Of a stretch of DNA of 64,000 nt, positions 35,479-43,314 are shown one piece after another. The notes under the pieces were generated by a model, which saw nothing but the letters and a program-made list of their open reading frames with translations, was not told where the DNA came from and did no database searches. The stretch lies in contig NZ_CP100756.1 in assembly GCF_024266705.1 (NCBI RefSeq), positions 1,736,001-1,800,000 of the forward strand. The letters run 5' to 3'. This stretch comes from Natrinema gelatinilyticum. Lineage in GTDB: Archaea; Halobacteriota; Halobacteria; Halobacteriales; Natrialbaceae. Position 1 is the first letter of the stretch; each line of letters begins with the position of its first letter. A program made the position numbers and the translations under genes.

Positions 35479-37650
35479 GTGTCCGAGACTGCCGGGTACA
35501 TGCGCTTTTTCCCGTACGACCAGCCGTACGAGAATCAGCGCGAAGCGATGGACCGCATCCACAATACCCTCTATCGGGGGCAAAACGTCCTCTTCGAGGG
35601 AGCCTGCGGGACCGGGAAAACCCTCTCGTCGCTCGTGCCCGCCCTCGAAATCGCCCGCGAACAGGACAAGACGGTCGTCATCACGACGAACGTCCACCAG
35701 CAGATGCGCCAGTTCGTCGCCGAAGCCCGCGCGATCACGCGCGAGGAGCAGATCCGCGCGGTCGTCTTCAAGGGAAAGGCGTCGATGTGTCATATCGACG
35801 TCGGCTACGAGGAGTGTCAGGCTCTCCGGGACAACACCCGGACCGTCGTCGACGCCGAGCGTGACCGCGAGCAACTCGAGCGTCGCCAGCGCGAACTCCT
35901 CGCCAAAAGTCAGGACGGGGACGGCACTGCGGCCGACGCCCGCTCGGCTGTGATGGACGAACTCGAGTCGATCGAAGACCGCCTCGAGGAGTTAGAAGAC
36001 CAGAACGTCTGCGACTACTATCGGAACAATCTCACCCGTGATACGGACGACTTCTTCGCGTGGCTCTTCGACGACGTCCGTACGCCCGACGAGATCTACG
36101 AGTACGCCGAGCGGCAGGGATTCTGCGGCTACGAACTTCTCAAAGAGGGGATCGAGGGCGTCGACCTCGTCGTCTGTAACTATCACCATCTGCTCGATTC
36201 GACCATCCGCGAGCAGTTCTTCAGGTGGCTCGGACGCGATCCCGAGGACGTGATCGCCGTCTTCGACGAGGCCCACAACGTCGAGGACGCCGCCCGCGAG
36301 CACGCGACCAGGACCTGCTCTGAGCGGACCGTCGAGTCGGCGCTGGACGAACTCGCGGATACCGACGATCCGCGATCCGAAGACGCTACGAACGTTCTCT
36401 CGGCCTTTCACCGCGCGCTCGTCGAGACCTACGAGGACTCCTTCGGCTTCGGCGACCGCGAGCGGATCGGCGACGACTGGTCCGACGTTTCCATCGCCAA
36501 CGAGGACCGCAGGGACGACCTCACTCTCGAGTTCCTGCAGCGCTACTCGGGGCGAGGAATCGAGGACGACCTCGAGGCCGCGATGACACTCGGCCAGGAA
36601 CTGGACGAGCAGTACGAAGCGGCGTATCGAGAGGGCGAGACGGCCACGCGCACCGAGTGCCAGACCCTCCGGTCCGCGGCCTTCGTGAGCGCGTGGATAA
36701 ACGAGGGATCGAAGGAGGGCCTCTACCCGGTCGTCGCCGTTACTCGGGATGCCGGAACCGACGAAATCTACGGCCGTGCGGAGCTGTACACGTGCCTGCC
36801 ACGACAGGTGACCGGTCACCTGTTCGACGAAGTCTACGCGACCGTTCTGATGAGCGCGACGCTGCAGCCCTTCGACGTCACCGAGGACGTGCTGGGACTC
36901 GAGGACGCGGTCACCATGGCGTACGGGTTGCAGTTTCCCGCCGAAAACCGTCGGACGTACGCCGTCGAGACCCCGGCGCTTTTCGCCTCGGATCGCGAGG
37001 ATCCGGCGGTTCAGGAGGCGGTGGGGGAAGCGATAGACGACGCCATCCGCATGACTCCCGGCAACACGCTCGCGTTCTTCCCCAACTACGGCGAGGCCGG
37101 ACGATACGCCGACCGGCTCGAGGCCGGACGCGATCGGACCGTCTACCTGGACGAACCGGGCGAGTCGGTCGAGGATCTCCGTCAGAAATTCGTCGCGGCC
37201 GACGACGCAGTGCTGTGTACCTCGCTGTGGGGTACCCTCTCGGAGGGGGTGAGCTTCGACAGCGACGACGCCCACACCGTGTTGGTCGTCGGCGTGCCCT
37301 ATCCGCATCTGGACGACCGGGCGAATGCGGTTCAGGACGCCTACGACGTGGCGTTCGACGGTACCGACACCGGCTGGCGGTACGCCGTCGAAATTCCGAC
37401 GGTCCGAAAGACCAGGCAGGCGCTCGGGCGCGTCATTCGATCACCGAACGACGTCGGCGTCCGCGTGCTGCTCGATCGGCGTTACTCGAGGCGGGCCAAG
37501 TCCGACCTCGGGAAGTACAGTGTCAACGGCACGTTCCCGCACGAGGAACGCGAGGAACTACTCGATATCGATCCGAACAAGCTCAAATTCGCGATGCTGA
37601 ATTTCTACGGCGATCACGACGCGTACGTCGGCGAACCGCCGGCGCCGTGA
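35479..37650 (+). CDS. XPD/Rad3-type FeS DNA helicase (DEAH family)
   Basis: Superfamily 2 5'-3' helicase, 723 residues from GTG 35479 (VSETAGYMRFFPYDQPYENQ). An ATG at 35431 lies inside the palindrome and upstream of the TATA-like CTTTTATC, so it is disfavoured. Walker A is EGACGTGKTLSS and the DEAH box VFDEAHNVED. The four cluster cysteines are in SMCHID, EECQAL, NVCDYY and GFCGYE, with a long helical insert between the second and third. Motif V/VI sequences are TSLWGTLSEGVSF and RQALGRVIRSPND. Role by family: DNA repair or DinG/XPD-like duplex unwinding. Confidence 0.93.
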   Translation: MSETAGYMRFFPYDQPYENQREAMDRIHNTLYRGQNVLFEGACGTGKTLSSLVPALEIAREQDKTVVITTNVHQQMRQFVAEARAITREEQIRAVVFKGKASMCHIDVGYEECQALRDNTRTVVDAERDREQLERRQRELLAKSQDGDGTAADARSAVMDELESIEDRLEELEDQNVCDYYRNNLTRDTDDFFAWLFDDVRTPDEIYEYAERQGFCGYELLKEGIEGVDLVVCNYHHLLDSTIREQFFRWLGRDPEDVIAVFDEAHNVEDAAREHATRTCSERTVESALDELADTDDPRSEDATNVLSAFHRALVETYEDSFGFGDRERIGDDWSDVSIANEDRRDDLTLEFLQRYSGRGIEDDLEAAMTLGQELDEQYEAAYREGETATRTECQTLRSAAFVSAWINEGSKEGLYPVVAVTRDAGTDEIYGRAELYTCLPRQVTGHLFDEVYATVLMSATLQPFDVTEDVLGLEDAVTMAYGLQFPAENRRTYAVETPALFASDREDPAVQEAVGEAIDDAIRMTPGNTLAFFPNYGEAGRYADRLEAGRDRTVYLDEPGESVEDLRQKFVAADDAVLCTSLWGTLSEGVSFDSDDAHTVLVVGVPYPHLDDRANAVQDAYDVAFDGTDTGWRYAVEIPTVRKTRQALGRVIRSPNDVGVRVLLDRRYSRRAKSDLGKYSVNGTFPHEEREELLDIDPNKLKFAMLNFYGDHDAYVGEPPAP

Positions 37651-37689
37651 CTGGTCGCCTCGCCGGCCCAGATATCTCACCGCATCGAA

Positions 37690-38190
37690 TCAGGACGGCA
37701 GCGAAACTCGACTCACCGGCAACTCGTACGTCCCGTCCCAGAACTCGAGTTCGCTGACGGTCCACCGAACGGGCTCGATCTCGCGGGCGGCCAGTCGCTT
37801 TGCAGTCTCAACGTCGCCACCACGGGCCACGGTCACGTGGGGAACGTAGTCGGGTCCCTCGAGTCCCTCGACGGGTTCGAAGGTGTCGGTAAGGTCGACG
37901 TGGATCTGCTCGAGGCCGGGGCTCTCGACGGCCAGATAGACGACCGGCGCGGAACCGAGCGGCGGGTCCTCGAAGTAGTCGATACCCGTGATTTCGGCTT
38001 CGACGGCCGGGGCGCCTTCGAGCGCGCGGTGAGCGCGGTGCTGGAGCTGCGCGACGTGGTCGGCGTCGCCCAACCGCTTGAGCAGACACGAGTGGTCTTC
38101 GCGGACGGTCTCGAATCCGACGACCTCGGGATAGAGGTCGTCCGCGAGCCGGCGGACGCGACCGGGGACCGGAACGTTGACGCTATACAC
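37690..38190 (-). CDS. 2H phosphoesterase (2'-5' RNA ligase / LigT-like)
   Basis: From GTG 38190 (VYSVNVPVPGRVRRLADDLY) the protein has 166 residues. The two catalytic motifs of the 2H fold are present, HSCLLKRL (His-x-Cys variant of HxT) and PHVTVARGG. Between them VYLAVESPG and EQIHVDL match the family. Such enzymes act on 2'-5' linkages or cyclic phosphates of RNA, e.g. 2',3'-cyclic phosphodiesterase. The first motif deviates (Ser-Cys instead of x-Thr). The frame continues upstream to 38481 without conserved sequence. Convergent with the helicase. Confidence 0.8.
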   Translation of the reverse strand: MYSVNVPVPGRVRRLADDLYPEVVGFETVREDHSCLLKRLGDADHVAQLQHRAHRALEGAPAVEAEITGIDYFEDPPLGSAPVVYLAVESPGLEQIHVDLTDTFEPVEGLEGPDYVPHVTVARGGDVETAKRLAAREIEPVRWTVSELEFWDGTYELPVSRVSLPS

Positions 38191-38282
38191 TTCGTCCCAG
38201 GTAGGGTCGGCTCGGCTATCAGTCTGGTGATTCCTCGAGTCCGATTCGCGGCGGCCGATCTGCGCCGGGCTGCGCGGTCTCG

Positions 38283-38477
38283 TTAGAGGCGATCGAGCAA
38301 CCAGAGGACGATCAGGACGGCGATCGCGAGCTGGATGACGAGGACGAACGGGCCGAACAATTCCGCGATAGTGCCGATTACCGCCTCGAGAATCTCGAGA
38401 ACGAGCAATACGGCGACCAGTCCGAGGACCAGTTTGAGCAGCGTTTCGACCTCGAGTTTGCCGCGCGAATCGTGCAT
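38283..38477 (-). CDS. Small two-helix membrane protein (64 aa)
   Basis: From ATG 38477 (MHDSRGKLEVETLLKLVLGL) a 64-residue protein with two hydrophobic segments, LVAVLLVLEILEAVIGTIA and FVLVIQLAIAVLIVLWLL, ending DRL. It resembles short haloarchaeal membrane proteins of unknown function. An ATG at 38504 would add nine residues. Same strand as the 2H phosphoesterase, 92 bp upstream of it. Confidence 0.6.
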   Translation of the reverse strand: MHDSRGKLEVETLLKLVLGLVAVLLVLEILEAVIGTIAELFGPFVLVIQLAIAVLIVLWLLDRL

Positions 38478-38563
38478 ACATTCACGTGCGGACGACTGTT
38501 TCATAAACGCAGTGCTACCGTAGTCGGAAAGACCTATTTAGACGGCCACAACATGTCCCCGTA

Positions 38564-39679
38564 ATGGACGTGAGGGGGCTGCGGGCCCTGATTTGCGTGC
38601 TCGTGGTGGTTGCCTGTTCGGTCGCGTTCGTCCCGGGTTCGGCTGCCGTGACGGCGGATTCCGGGGCTCACAGAGCGGCGCTACAGGAGTCCGAAAACGA
38701 GAGCATCGGGCTTGAGGATGCGGATCGGATTTACGTCGACTTCTTCATCACCGAGAACGGCACGGCGCTGGTGACCGTCGACTATCGGTTCCATCTCGAC
38801 GACGGAAACAGGACCGCGGAAGAGTGGGAGGGGTTGCGAAGCGACATCCAATCGAATCCGGAGAGGTACGTCTCCGGCGAGCGGTCGAAGTGGAACGAGA
38901 CCCTCGTGAAGGGCGAAAACAGGACGGGGCGAGACATGAACCTCTCGAACGTCTCCATCACCACGGAGGAAAACTCCGCACCGCGGGCGATTGGCCACGC
39001 GAAAGTGACGTTCCGGTGGTCGTCGTTCGCGCTCGTCGAACTGAATCGGATCGAAGCCGGCGCTGCGCTCTCGGGATTTACGCTCGATGACGGGACGACC
39101 TTGCAGTTCCGCTGGCCCGAGGAGTACAGCGTCTACGAGAACGAGGGGGTACCCCAGATCGATCCGGCACCGACCGACCAACCGGACAGTTCGATCGCCT
39201 GGCAGGGATCAGAAACCACGTTCACCGACGACCAACCGCGGATCGTCCTGATCAAAAACGGCGACGAGGCCACGCAGTCCCCGTCCAACGAGGGACCGGC
39301 GATGCCCTGGGCGATCGTTCTGCTGTCTCTCGCCCTGCTCTCAGTCGTCGGTGCCGCCGGGTGGTTGGTCGGACGTAGGCGAAACGGGTCGGTGACGTCC
39401 GACGCCCAGCCCAGTGCGGTCCGACGGACCGACGGCTCGTCCGAGGCCGAGTCGCCCGCACCCGACGATCCGCCGCCGGAACTGCTGAGCAACGAGGAAC
39501 GGGTCCTGCGTCTGCTCGAGAACCGCGGCGGCCGGATCAAACAACAGGAGGTCGTCTCCGAACTCGAGTGGACGGAGGCCAAGACGAGTCAGGTCGTCAG
39601 CGACTTGCGCGAGGACGACGAGATAGACGTCTTCCGGATCGGCCGGGAGAACGTCCTGGCGTTGCCGGAGGAGGGGTGA
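38564..39679 (+). CDS. Membrane-anchored protein with C-terminal winged-HTH domain
   Basis: 371 residues. An N-terminal signal/anchor (LICVLVVVACSVAFVPG, about 10-28) is followed by an extracytoplasmic beta-rich domain (about 50-235, with IYVDFFITENGTALVTVDYR). A membrane helix follows at about 248-268 (WAIVLLSLALLSVVGAAGWL), then a flexible cytosolic linker and a winged HTH at 308-370 (SNEERVLRLLENRGGRIKQQ, SELEWTEAKTSQVVSDLRE). The order suggests an outside-sensing, DNA-binding one-component protein; many haloarchaeal paralogues exist. Target genes unknown. Divergent from the small membrane protein; its end lies 80 bp before the arginine leader ORF. Confidence 0.85.
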   Translation: MDVRGLRALICVLVVVACSVAFVPGSAAVTADSGAHRAALQESENESIGLEDADRIYVDFFITENGTALVTVDYRFHLDDGNRTAEEWEGLRSDIQSNPERYVSGERSKWNETLVKGENRTGRDMNLSNVSITTEENSAPRAIGHAKVTFRWSSFALVELNRIEAGAALSGFTLDDGTTLQFRWPEEYSVYENEGVPQIDPAPTDQPDSSIAWQGSETTFTDDQPRIVLIKNGDEATQSPSNEGPAMPWAIVLLSLALLSVVGAAGWLVGRRRNGSVTSDAQPSAVRRTDGSSEAESPAPDDPPPELLSNEERVLRLLENRGGRIKQQEVVSELEWTEAKTSQVVSDLREDDEIDVFRIGRENVLALPEEG

Positions 39680-39721
39680 TCCGAGGAGAAGCGACCTGAC
39701 GGGACGTTCGAACCCACTAAG

Positions 39722-39736
39722 AAAGGCTTTAGTACC
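39722..39736 (+). promoter_or_regulatory. TATA/BRE-like promoter of the arginine leader ORF
   Basis: AAAGGCTTTAGTACC, about 25-30 nt before the ATG at 39759, the spacing expected for a leaderless haloarchaeal transcript. A closely similar element (AAGGCTTTAAGG) precedes lysW at 43021, suggesting related promoters for the two arg transcripts. Confidence 0.5.
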
Positions 39737-39758
39737 ACGATATCGCATACTTCGAATA

Positions 39759-39845
39759 ATGAGCCAGTCCGTCGGCACGTCGCTCGCCGATTTCGGTACC
39801 GACGGGACTGTCGCTCGGCGGCGACGGCGACGACGGGCCCTTTGA
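39759..39845 (+). CDS. 28-codon ORF with seven consecutive Arg codons (candidate arginine leader peptide)
   Basis: ATG 39759 opens a frame of 28 codons ending ...GTVARRRRRRRAL and TGA at 39843-39845. The seven Arg codons (CGG CGG CGA CGG CGA CGA CGG, 39816-39836) lie immediately before the stop. They run into a stem-loop ACGGGC-cctttga-GCCCGT (39833-39851) that overlaps the last codons and the stop. Downstream (146 nt) is argG. A run of codons for the pathway product beside a hairpin is the layout of bacterial amino-acid attenuators. In archaea transcription and translation are coupled, so such control is possible, but I know of no described archaeal arginine attenuator. The alternative is a chance CGG/CGA run in GC-rich leader DNA. 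Confidence 0.5.
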   Translation: MSQSVGTSLADFGTDGTVARRRRRRRAL

Positions 39846-39851
39846 GCCCGT
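39833..39851 (+). promoter_or_regulatory. Stem-loop over the leader ORF stop codon
   Basis: Perfect 6-bp GC-rich stem ACGGGC / GCCCGT with a 7-nt loop containing the TGA. A ribosome stalled on the Arg run would cover or melt the left arm, whereas a ribosome reaching the stop would sit on the loop. Confidence 0.55.
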
Positions 39852-39927
39852 ATTCTACTTCACCCTTCGACCCGGTCCGTTCCGACGACTCAAAAAATGC
39901 ATTCTTCCGCATAGCAGGCGCTCTTTA

Positions 39928-39962
39928 GTTTATTTTCGAAACCGAAACCAACGAACTTAAGT
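39928..39962 (+). promoter_or_regulatory. Probable proximal argG promoter
   Basis: A/T-rich segment with a purine-rich BRE-like repeat CGAAACCGAAACCAACG (39936-39952) and TATA-like AACTTAAG, about 30 nt before the argG ATG (39991). If active, part of argG transcription would bypass the leader ORF. Confidence 0.4.
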
Positions 39963-39990
39963 CCGTCCTTGGATTTCACTCGAGTACGAT

Positions 39991-41271
39991 ATGACCCGCG
40001 TGGCACTTGCGTTCTCGGGCGGCCTGGACACGACTGTCTGTGTCCCGCTGCTCGAGGAGGAATACGGATACGACGACGTAATTGGCGTCACCGTCGACGT
40101 TGGCCAGCCGGCCGCAGAGTTCGACGAGGCCGAAGAGACCGCCGAGGCGCTCGGCCTCGATCACTACGTCGTCGACGCGCGAGCGGAATTCGCGCAACTC
40201 TGTCTCGAGAGCGTTCGCGCGAACGCGACCTACCAGGGCTACCCGCTGGGAACGGCGCTCGCCCGGCCGGTGATCGCCGAGGCGATCCTCGAGGTCGCGG
40301 AGGAACAGGACTGTACCGGCATCGCCCATGGCTGTACGGGCAAGGGCAACGACCAGCTTCGATTCGAGGCTGTCTGGCGCGACTCGGATCTGGAGGTCAT
40401 CGCTCCCGTCCGCGAACTTGGTCTCACCCGCGAGTGGGAACAGGAGTACGCCGACGAGAAGGGCCTCCCTGTCGAGGGCGGCAGCGGCGGCGACTGGTCG
40501 ATCGACACCAACATCTGGAGCCGCTCTGTCGAGGGCGACGACCTCGAGGATCCCAGCTACGTCCCGCCGCGGGACATCTACGAGTGGACCGACGAACCCA
40601 CTGGGGAGACCGAAGAGATCGAGATCGAATTCGAGCAGGGGTATCCGGTCGCCGTCGACGGTGAGGCGTACGAGCCCGTCGACTTGATCCAGTACCTCAA
40701 CGACCTCGCGGGCGGGTACGGCGTCGGTCGGACGGACACGATGGAAGACCGCATGCTCGGGCTGAAGGTCCGCGAGAACTACGAACACCCTGGCGCGACG
40801 ACGCTGCTAAACGCCCACGAGGCCCTCGAGGGGCTCGTCCTCACGCAGGAGGAGCGTCAGTTCAAACAGCAGATCGATCAGCAGTGGGCCCAGAAGGGCT
40901 ACGAGGGACTGATCGACGCGCCGCTCGTGAGCGCGCTCGAGGGCTTCATCGCCGAGACCCAGAAACGCGTCACCGGCACCGTCACGATCCGGTTCGAGGG
41001 CGGACAGGCCCGTCCGGTCGCTCGTGACAGCGACTTCGCTGCCTATTCCGCCGAACACGCCTCGTTCGACACCGAGACAGTCGGGAAGATAACCCAGGAG
41101 GACGCCACGGGCGTCGCGAAGTACCACGGCTTCCAGCGCCGCCTCGCGAACGAGGCGATCGCAGCGAACGCTACGGAAGACGAAATCGAACTCGCGACCG
41201 ACGGAAGCGGCGGTGACGCGAGCAAAGCGAGCGGATCCTCGTCGGAGCTACGCTCCGACGTAGACGAGTAA
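39991..41271 (+). CDS. argG: Argininosuccinate synthase
   Basis: 426 residues. The PP-loop AFSGGLDTTVCVP binds ATP; IAHGCTGKGNDQLRFE and GGDWSIDTNIWSRSVEG are signature segments for aspartate and citrulline binding. It joins citrulline and aspartate to argininosuccinate. The last ~25 residues (GSGGDASKASGSSSELRSDV) are a low-complexity extension not found in bacterial ArgG, encoded by DNA with a perfect palindrome (41240-41260). Start ATG 39991 follows the proximal promoter closely. Two nucleotides separate its stop from argH. Confidence 0.96.
   Translation: MTRVALAFSGGLDTTVCVPLLEEEYGYDDVIGVTVDVGQPAAEFDEAEETAEALGLDHYVVDARAEFAQLCLESVRANATYQGYPLGTALARPVIAEAILEVAEEQDCTGIAHGCTGKGNDQLRFEAVWRDSDLEVIAPVRELGLTREWEQEYADEKGLPVEGGSGGDWSIDTNIWSRSVEGDDLEDPSYVPPRDIYEWTDEPTGETEEIEIEFEQGYPVAVDGEAYEPVDLIQYLNDLAGGYGVGRTDTMEDRMLGLKVRENYEHPGATTLLNAHEALEGLVLTQEERQFKQQIDQQWAQKGYEGLIDAPLVSALEGFIAETQKRVTGTVTIRFEGGQARPVARDSDFAAYSAEHASFDTETVGKITQEDATGVAKYHGFQRRLANEAIAANATEDEIELATDGSGGDASKASGSSSELRSDVDE
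41240..41260. repeat. Intragenic palindrome in argG tail
   Basis: CGTCGGAGC-TAC-GCTCCGACG, a perfect 9-bp inverted repeat inside the coding region for the low-complexity C-terminus. Core GGAGCnnnGCTCC is shared with the insert in argH (42015-42031). Confidence 0.7.
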
Positions 41272-41273
41272 TC

Positions 41274-42830
41274 ATGACAGAGGAGAGCGCTCACGGGGAC
41301 GATTCCGGACGTCGTTCCGCCGGTGCCGACGGGGGCACCGACGACGAAGGCGTCGTGCGCCGGGGCCGCTTTAGCGGGGGCCCCGCCCGGAGCTTCCTCT
41401 CCTCGCTCGAGGTGGACGATCGTATTTTTGAGGCCGATCTCGAGGTCGATCGCGCACACACCGTCATGCTCGCCGAGCAAGGTATCATCGCCGACGACGT
41501 GGCGGGTCAGATACTGACCGCCCTCGATGCGATCGAGGTCGACGGTCACGGTTCGCTTCCCGACGGCGAGGACGTCCACGAGGCCATCGAGACGGCCGTC
41601 ATCCAGCGCATCGGAGCGGACGGTGGAAAGATGCACACTGCGCGGTCGCGCAACGACGAGGTCGCGGCCTGCATCCGGTATCGCTTACGCGAAGACGTCC
41701 TCGCGGCAATCGAGCGGACGCTCGCGCTGCGCGAGTCATTGGTGGCTGTCGCCGAGGAACACACGGAGACGATCATGCCCGGCTACACCCACCTCCAGCC
41801 CGCCCAGCCGACGACGGTGGCTCACTGGGCGCTTGCCTACGAGGGGGCCGTTCGTCGCGACACCGATCGTCTACTCGCGGCCTACTCTCGGATCAATGAG
41901 TCACCGCTGGGCGGTGCGGCCTTCGCCGGGACGCCGTTCGATATCGACCGGGAACGCACCGCGGTACTGCTCGGGTTCGACGGCGGTCCCGCAAGCGGCG
42001 CGAGGGGGAGTTCGGCGGAGCAGCGCTCCGCAGTTGTCGTCGAAAACTCGATGGATGCCTCCTCGAGTCGGGACTTCATGCTCGAGGCGGTACAGGCGCT
42101 GTCGACCCACGCGACGACGCTGTCCGGGGTGGCCGAGGACGTGATCGTCTTCGCGAACCGTGGGTTCGTGGACCTCTCGGACGACTATTCCTCGACGTCG
42201 TCGATCATGCCCCAGAAGAAGAATCCGGACACGTTGGAGCTCGTCCGCGCGGTCGCGGGAGACGCGGCTGGCGGTGTCCAGGGGTTGACGACGACACTCA
42301 CGGGGCTTCCGCGCGCGTACAATCGCGACCTCCAGCGGGCGACGACCCACGCCTGGGAGACGGTCGATGCAGTTACCGAGGCGAGCGAGGTCGCGGCCGG
42401 TGCAATCGCGACGGCCGACTGGAACGAGCAGGCGCTGGCGACGCAAGCGGGCGAGGGATTCTCGACGGCGACTGGCGTCGCGGATCTGCTCGCGGCGAAC
42501 GGGCTCCCGTTTCGCACCGCACACGAACTCGTGGCGGTCGCTGCAGAAAACGGCGCAGACTACGATGCGCTCGAGTCCGCAGCACACGACGTGCTCGGCG
42601 AACCGCTCACGGCCCACGTCGATCCAACCGCCGTCGAGGACGCGCTCGATCCCGCAGCGAGCGTCGCAAGCCGTGACTCGCAGGGCGGGCCGGCCCCCGT
42701 CGCGGTCGAGGGTCAACTAGAGTCGGCTCGCGAGTCGCTCGCGATGGACGAAGACGAACGCGAGGACTTGATCGGGACGCTCGAGACGGCACGCGAGACG
42801 TTGCGCTCGGAGGTGAACGAGTATGTGTAA
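41274..42830 (+). CDS. argH: Argininosuccinate lyase
   Basis: 518 residues of the fumarase/aspartase superfamily. Conserved regions: MHTARSRNDEVA, GYTHLQPAQPTT (catalytic His) and SSIMPQKKNPDTLELVR with the catalytic Ser loop. It releases arginine and fumarate in the last step. At about residues 240-256 (ASGARGSSAEQRSAV) there is an extra stretch before VENSMDASSSRDF, encoded around a perfect palindrome, not usual in the family. Immediately follows argG, so they are co-transcribed. The C-terminal region carries another Ala/Asp-rich extension. Confidence 0.96.
   Translation: MTEESAHGDDSGRRSAGADGGTDDEGVVRRGRFSGGPARSFLSSLEVDDRIFEADLEVDRAHTVMLAEQGIIADDVAGQILTALDAIEVDGHGSLPDGEDVHEAIETAVIQRIGADGGKMHTARSRNDEVAACIRYRLREDVLAAIERTLALRESLVAVAEEHTETIMPGYTHLQPAQPTTVAHWALAYEGAVRRDTDRLLAAYSRINESPLGGAAFAGTPFDIDRERTAVLLGFDGGPASGARGSSAEQRSAVVVENSMDASSSRDFMLEAVQALSTHATTLSGVAEDVIVFANRGFVDLSDDYSSTSSIMPQKKNPDTLELVRAVAGDAAGGVQGLTTTLTGLPRAYNRDLQRATTHAWETVDAVTEASEVAAGAIATADWNEQALATQAGEGFSTATGVADLLAANGLPFRTAHELVAVAAENGADYDALESAAHDVLGEPLTAHVDPTAVEDALDPAASVASRDSQGGPAPVAVEGQLESARESLAMDEDEREDLIGTLETARETLRSEVNEYV
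42015..42031. repeat. Intragenic palindrome in argH insert
   Basis: GCGGAGC-AGC-GCTCCGC, perfect 7-bp arms, in frame inside the extra loop of ArgH. Same core as the argG palindrome. Confidence 0.7.
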
Positions 42831-43020
42831 TGCCGTCGACCGTCCACCGGTGGCGGAACTGCTGGCGCGCTATGGGGTCGTCGATCGGCCAGTTCGACGA
42901 CGATCCCCGCGGGGGGATGAATAACCTAATTAATGATATGTCAAAATAAACCTGCGGTATGATAGCGTCTACGGACCGTTAGAGTGGAGTGCAGATAGTA
43001 TAATTTTGCTGTTAAGTTCG

Positions 43021-43045
43021 AAGGCTTTAAGGGAGCCCGGCTCCC
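43021..43045 (+). promoter_or_regulatory. lysW promoter and operator-like dyad
   Basis: AAGGCTTTAAG is a TATA-type box about 30 nt before the lysW ATG (43059). It is followed directly by the perfect palindrome GGGAGC-CCG-GCTCCC (43031-43045), located where a repressor would block transcription start. Further upstream (42915-42960) the region is unusually A/T-rich. Confidence 0.5.
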
Positions 43046-43058
43046 ACGTGCGAACACA

Positions 43059-43223
43059 ATGACCGAATGCGTCGAGTGTGGGGCCGAGGTATCCCTGCAC
43101 GACGATCTGGAAGTCGGAGAGATCGTTGACTGTACGACCTGTGGCGCCGAACTGGAAGTCGTCGACACCGAGCCGCCAGTCCTCGAGCGAGCCCCCGAGC
43201 TCGAAGAGGACTGGGGTGAGTGA
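43059..43223 (+). CDS. lysW: LysW amino-group carrier protein
   Basis: 54 residues. Two zinc-binding pairs, CVECG (residues 4-8) and CTTCG (25-29), fold a small beta protein. The acidic C-terminus ends LEEDWGE, the invariant EDWGE whose terminal Glu side carboxyl is linked to the amino group of glutamate (or aminoadipate) during synthesis. It carries all intermediates from ArgX to ArgE. The start follows the dyad by 13 nt, giving an almost leaderless message. The gene is first of the seven-gene transcript. With arg genes on both sides and no lys-specific homologues nearby, an arginine role is most likely; dual use for lysine cannot be excluded. Confidence 0.95.
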   Translation: MTECVECGAEVSLHDDLEVGEIVDCTTCGAELEVVDTEPPVLERAPELEEDWGE

Positions 43224-43314
43224 CCTTGCAGACGGGCGCGACATCGGCCCGCGCTGCGTACGCGATTCCAGGGGGGGCTGACGGGTCTCTCACATCCACC
43301 CGGAGGTGGTTCGC

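Noticed and set aside
35992..37308. 438-codon ORF opposite the helicase gene
   Set aside because: Antisense shadow of the XPD-like helicase, typical for high-GC codon third positions.
39706..39716. GTTCGAACCC resembling a tRNA T-arm
   Set aside because: No acceptor stem, anticodon arm or CCA-side pairing can be built around it.
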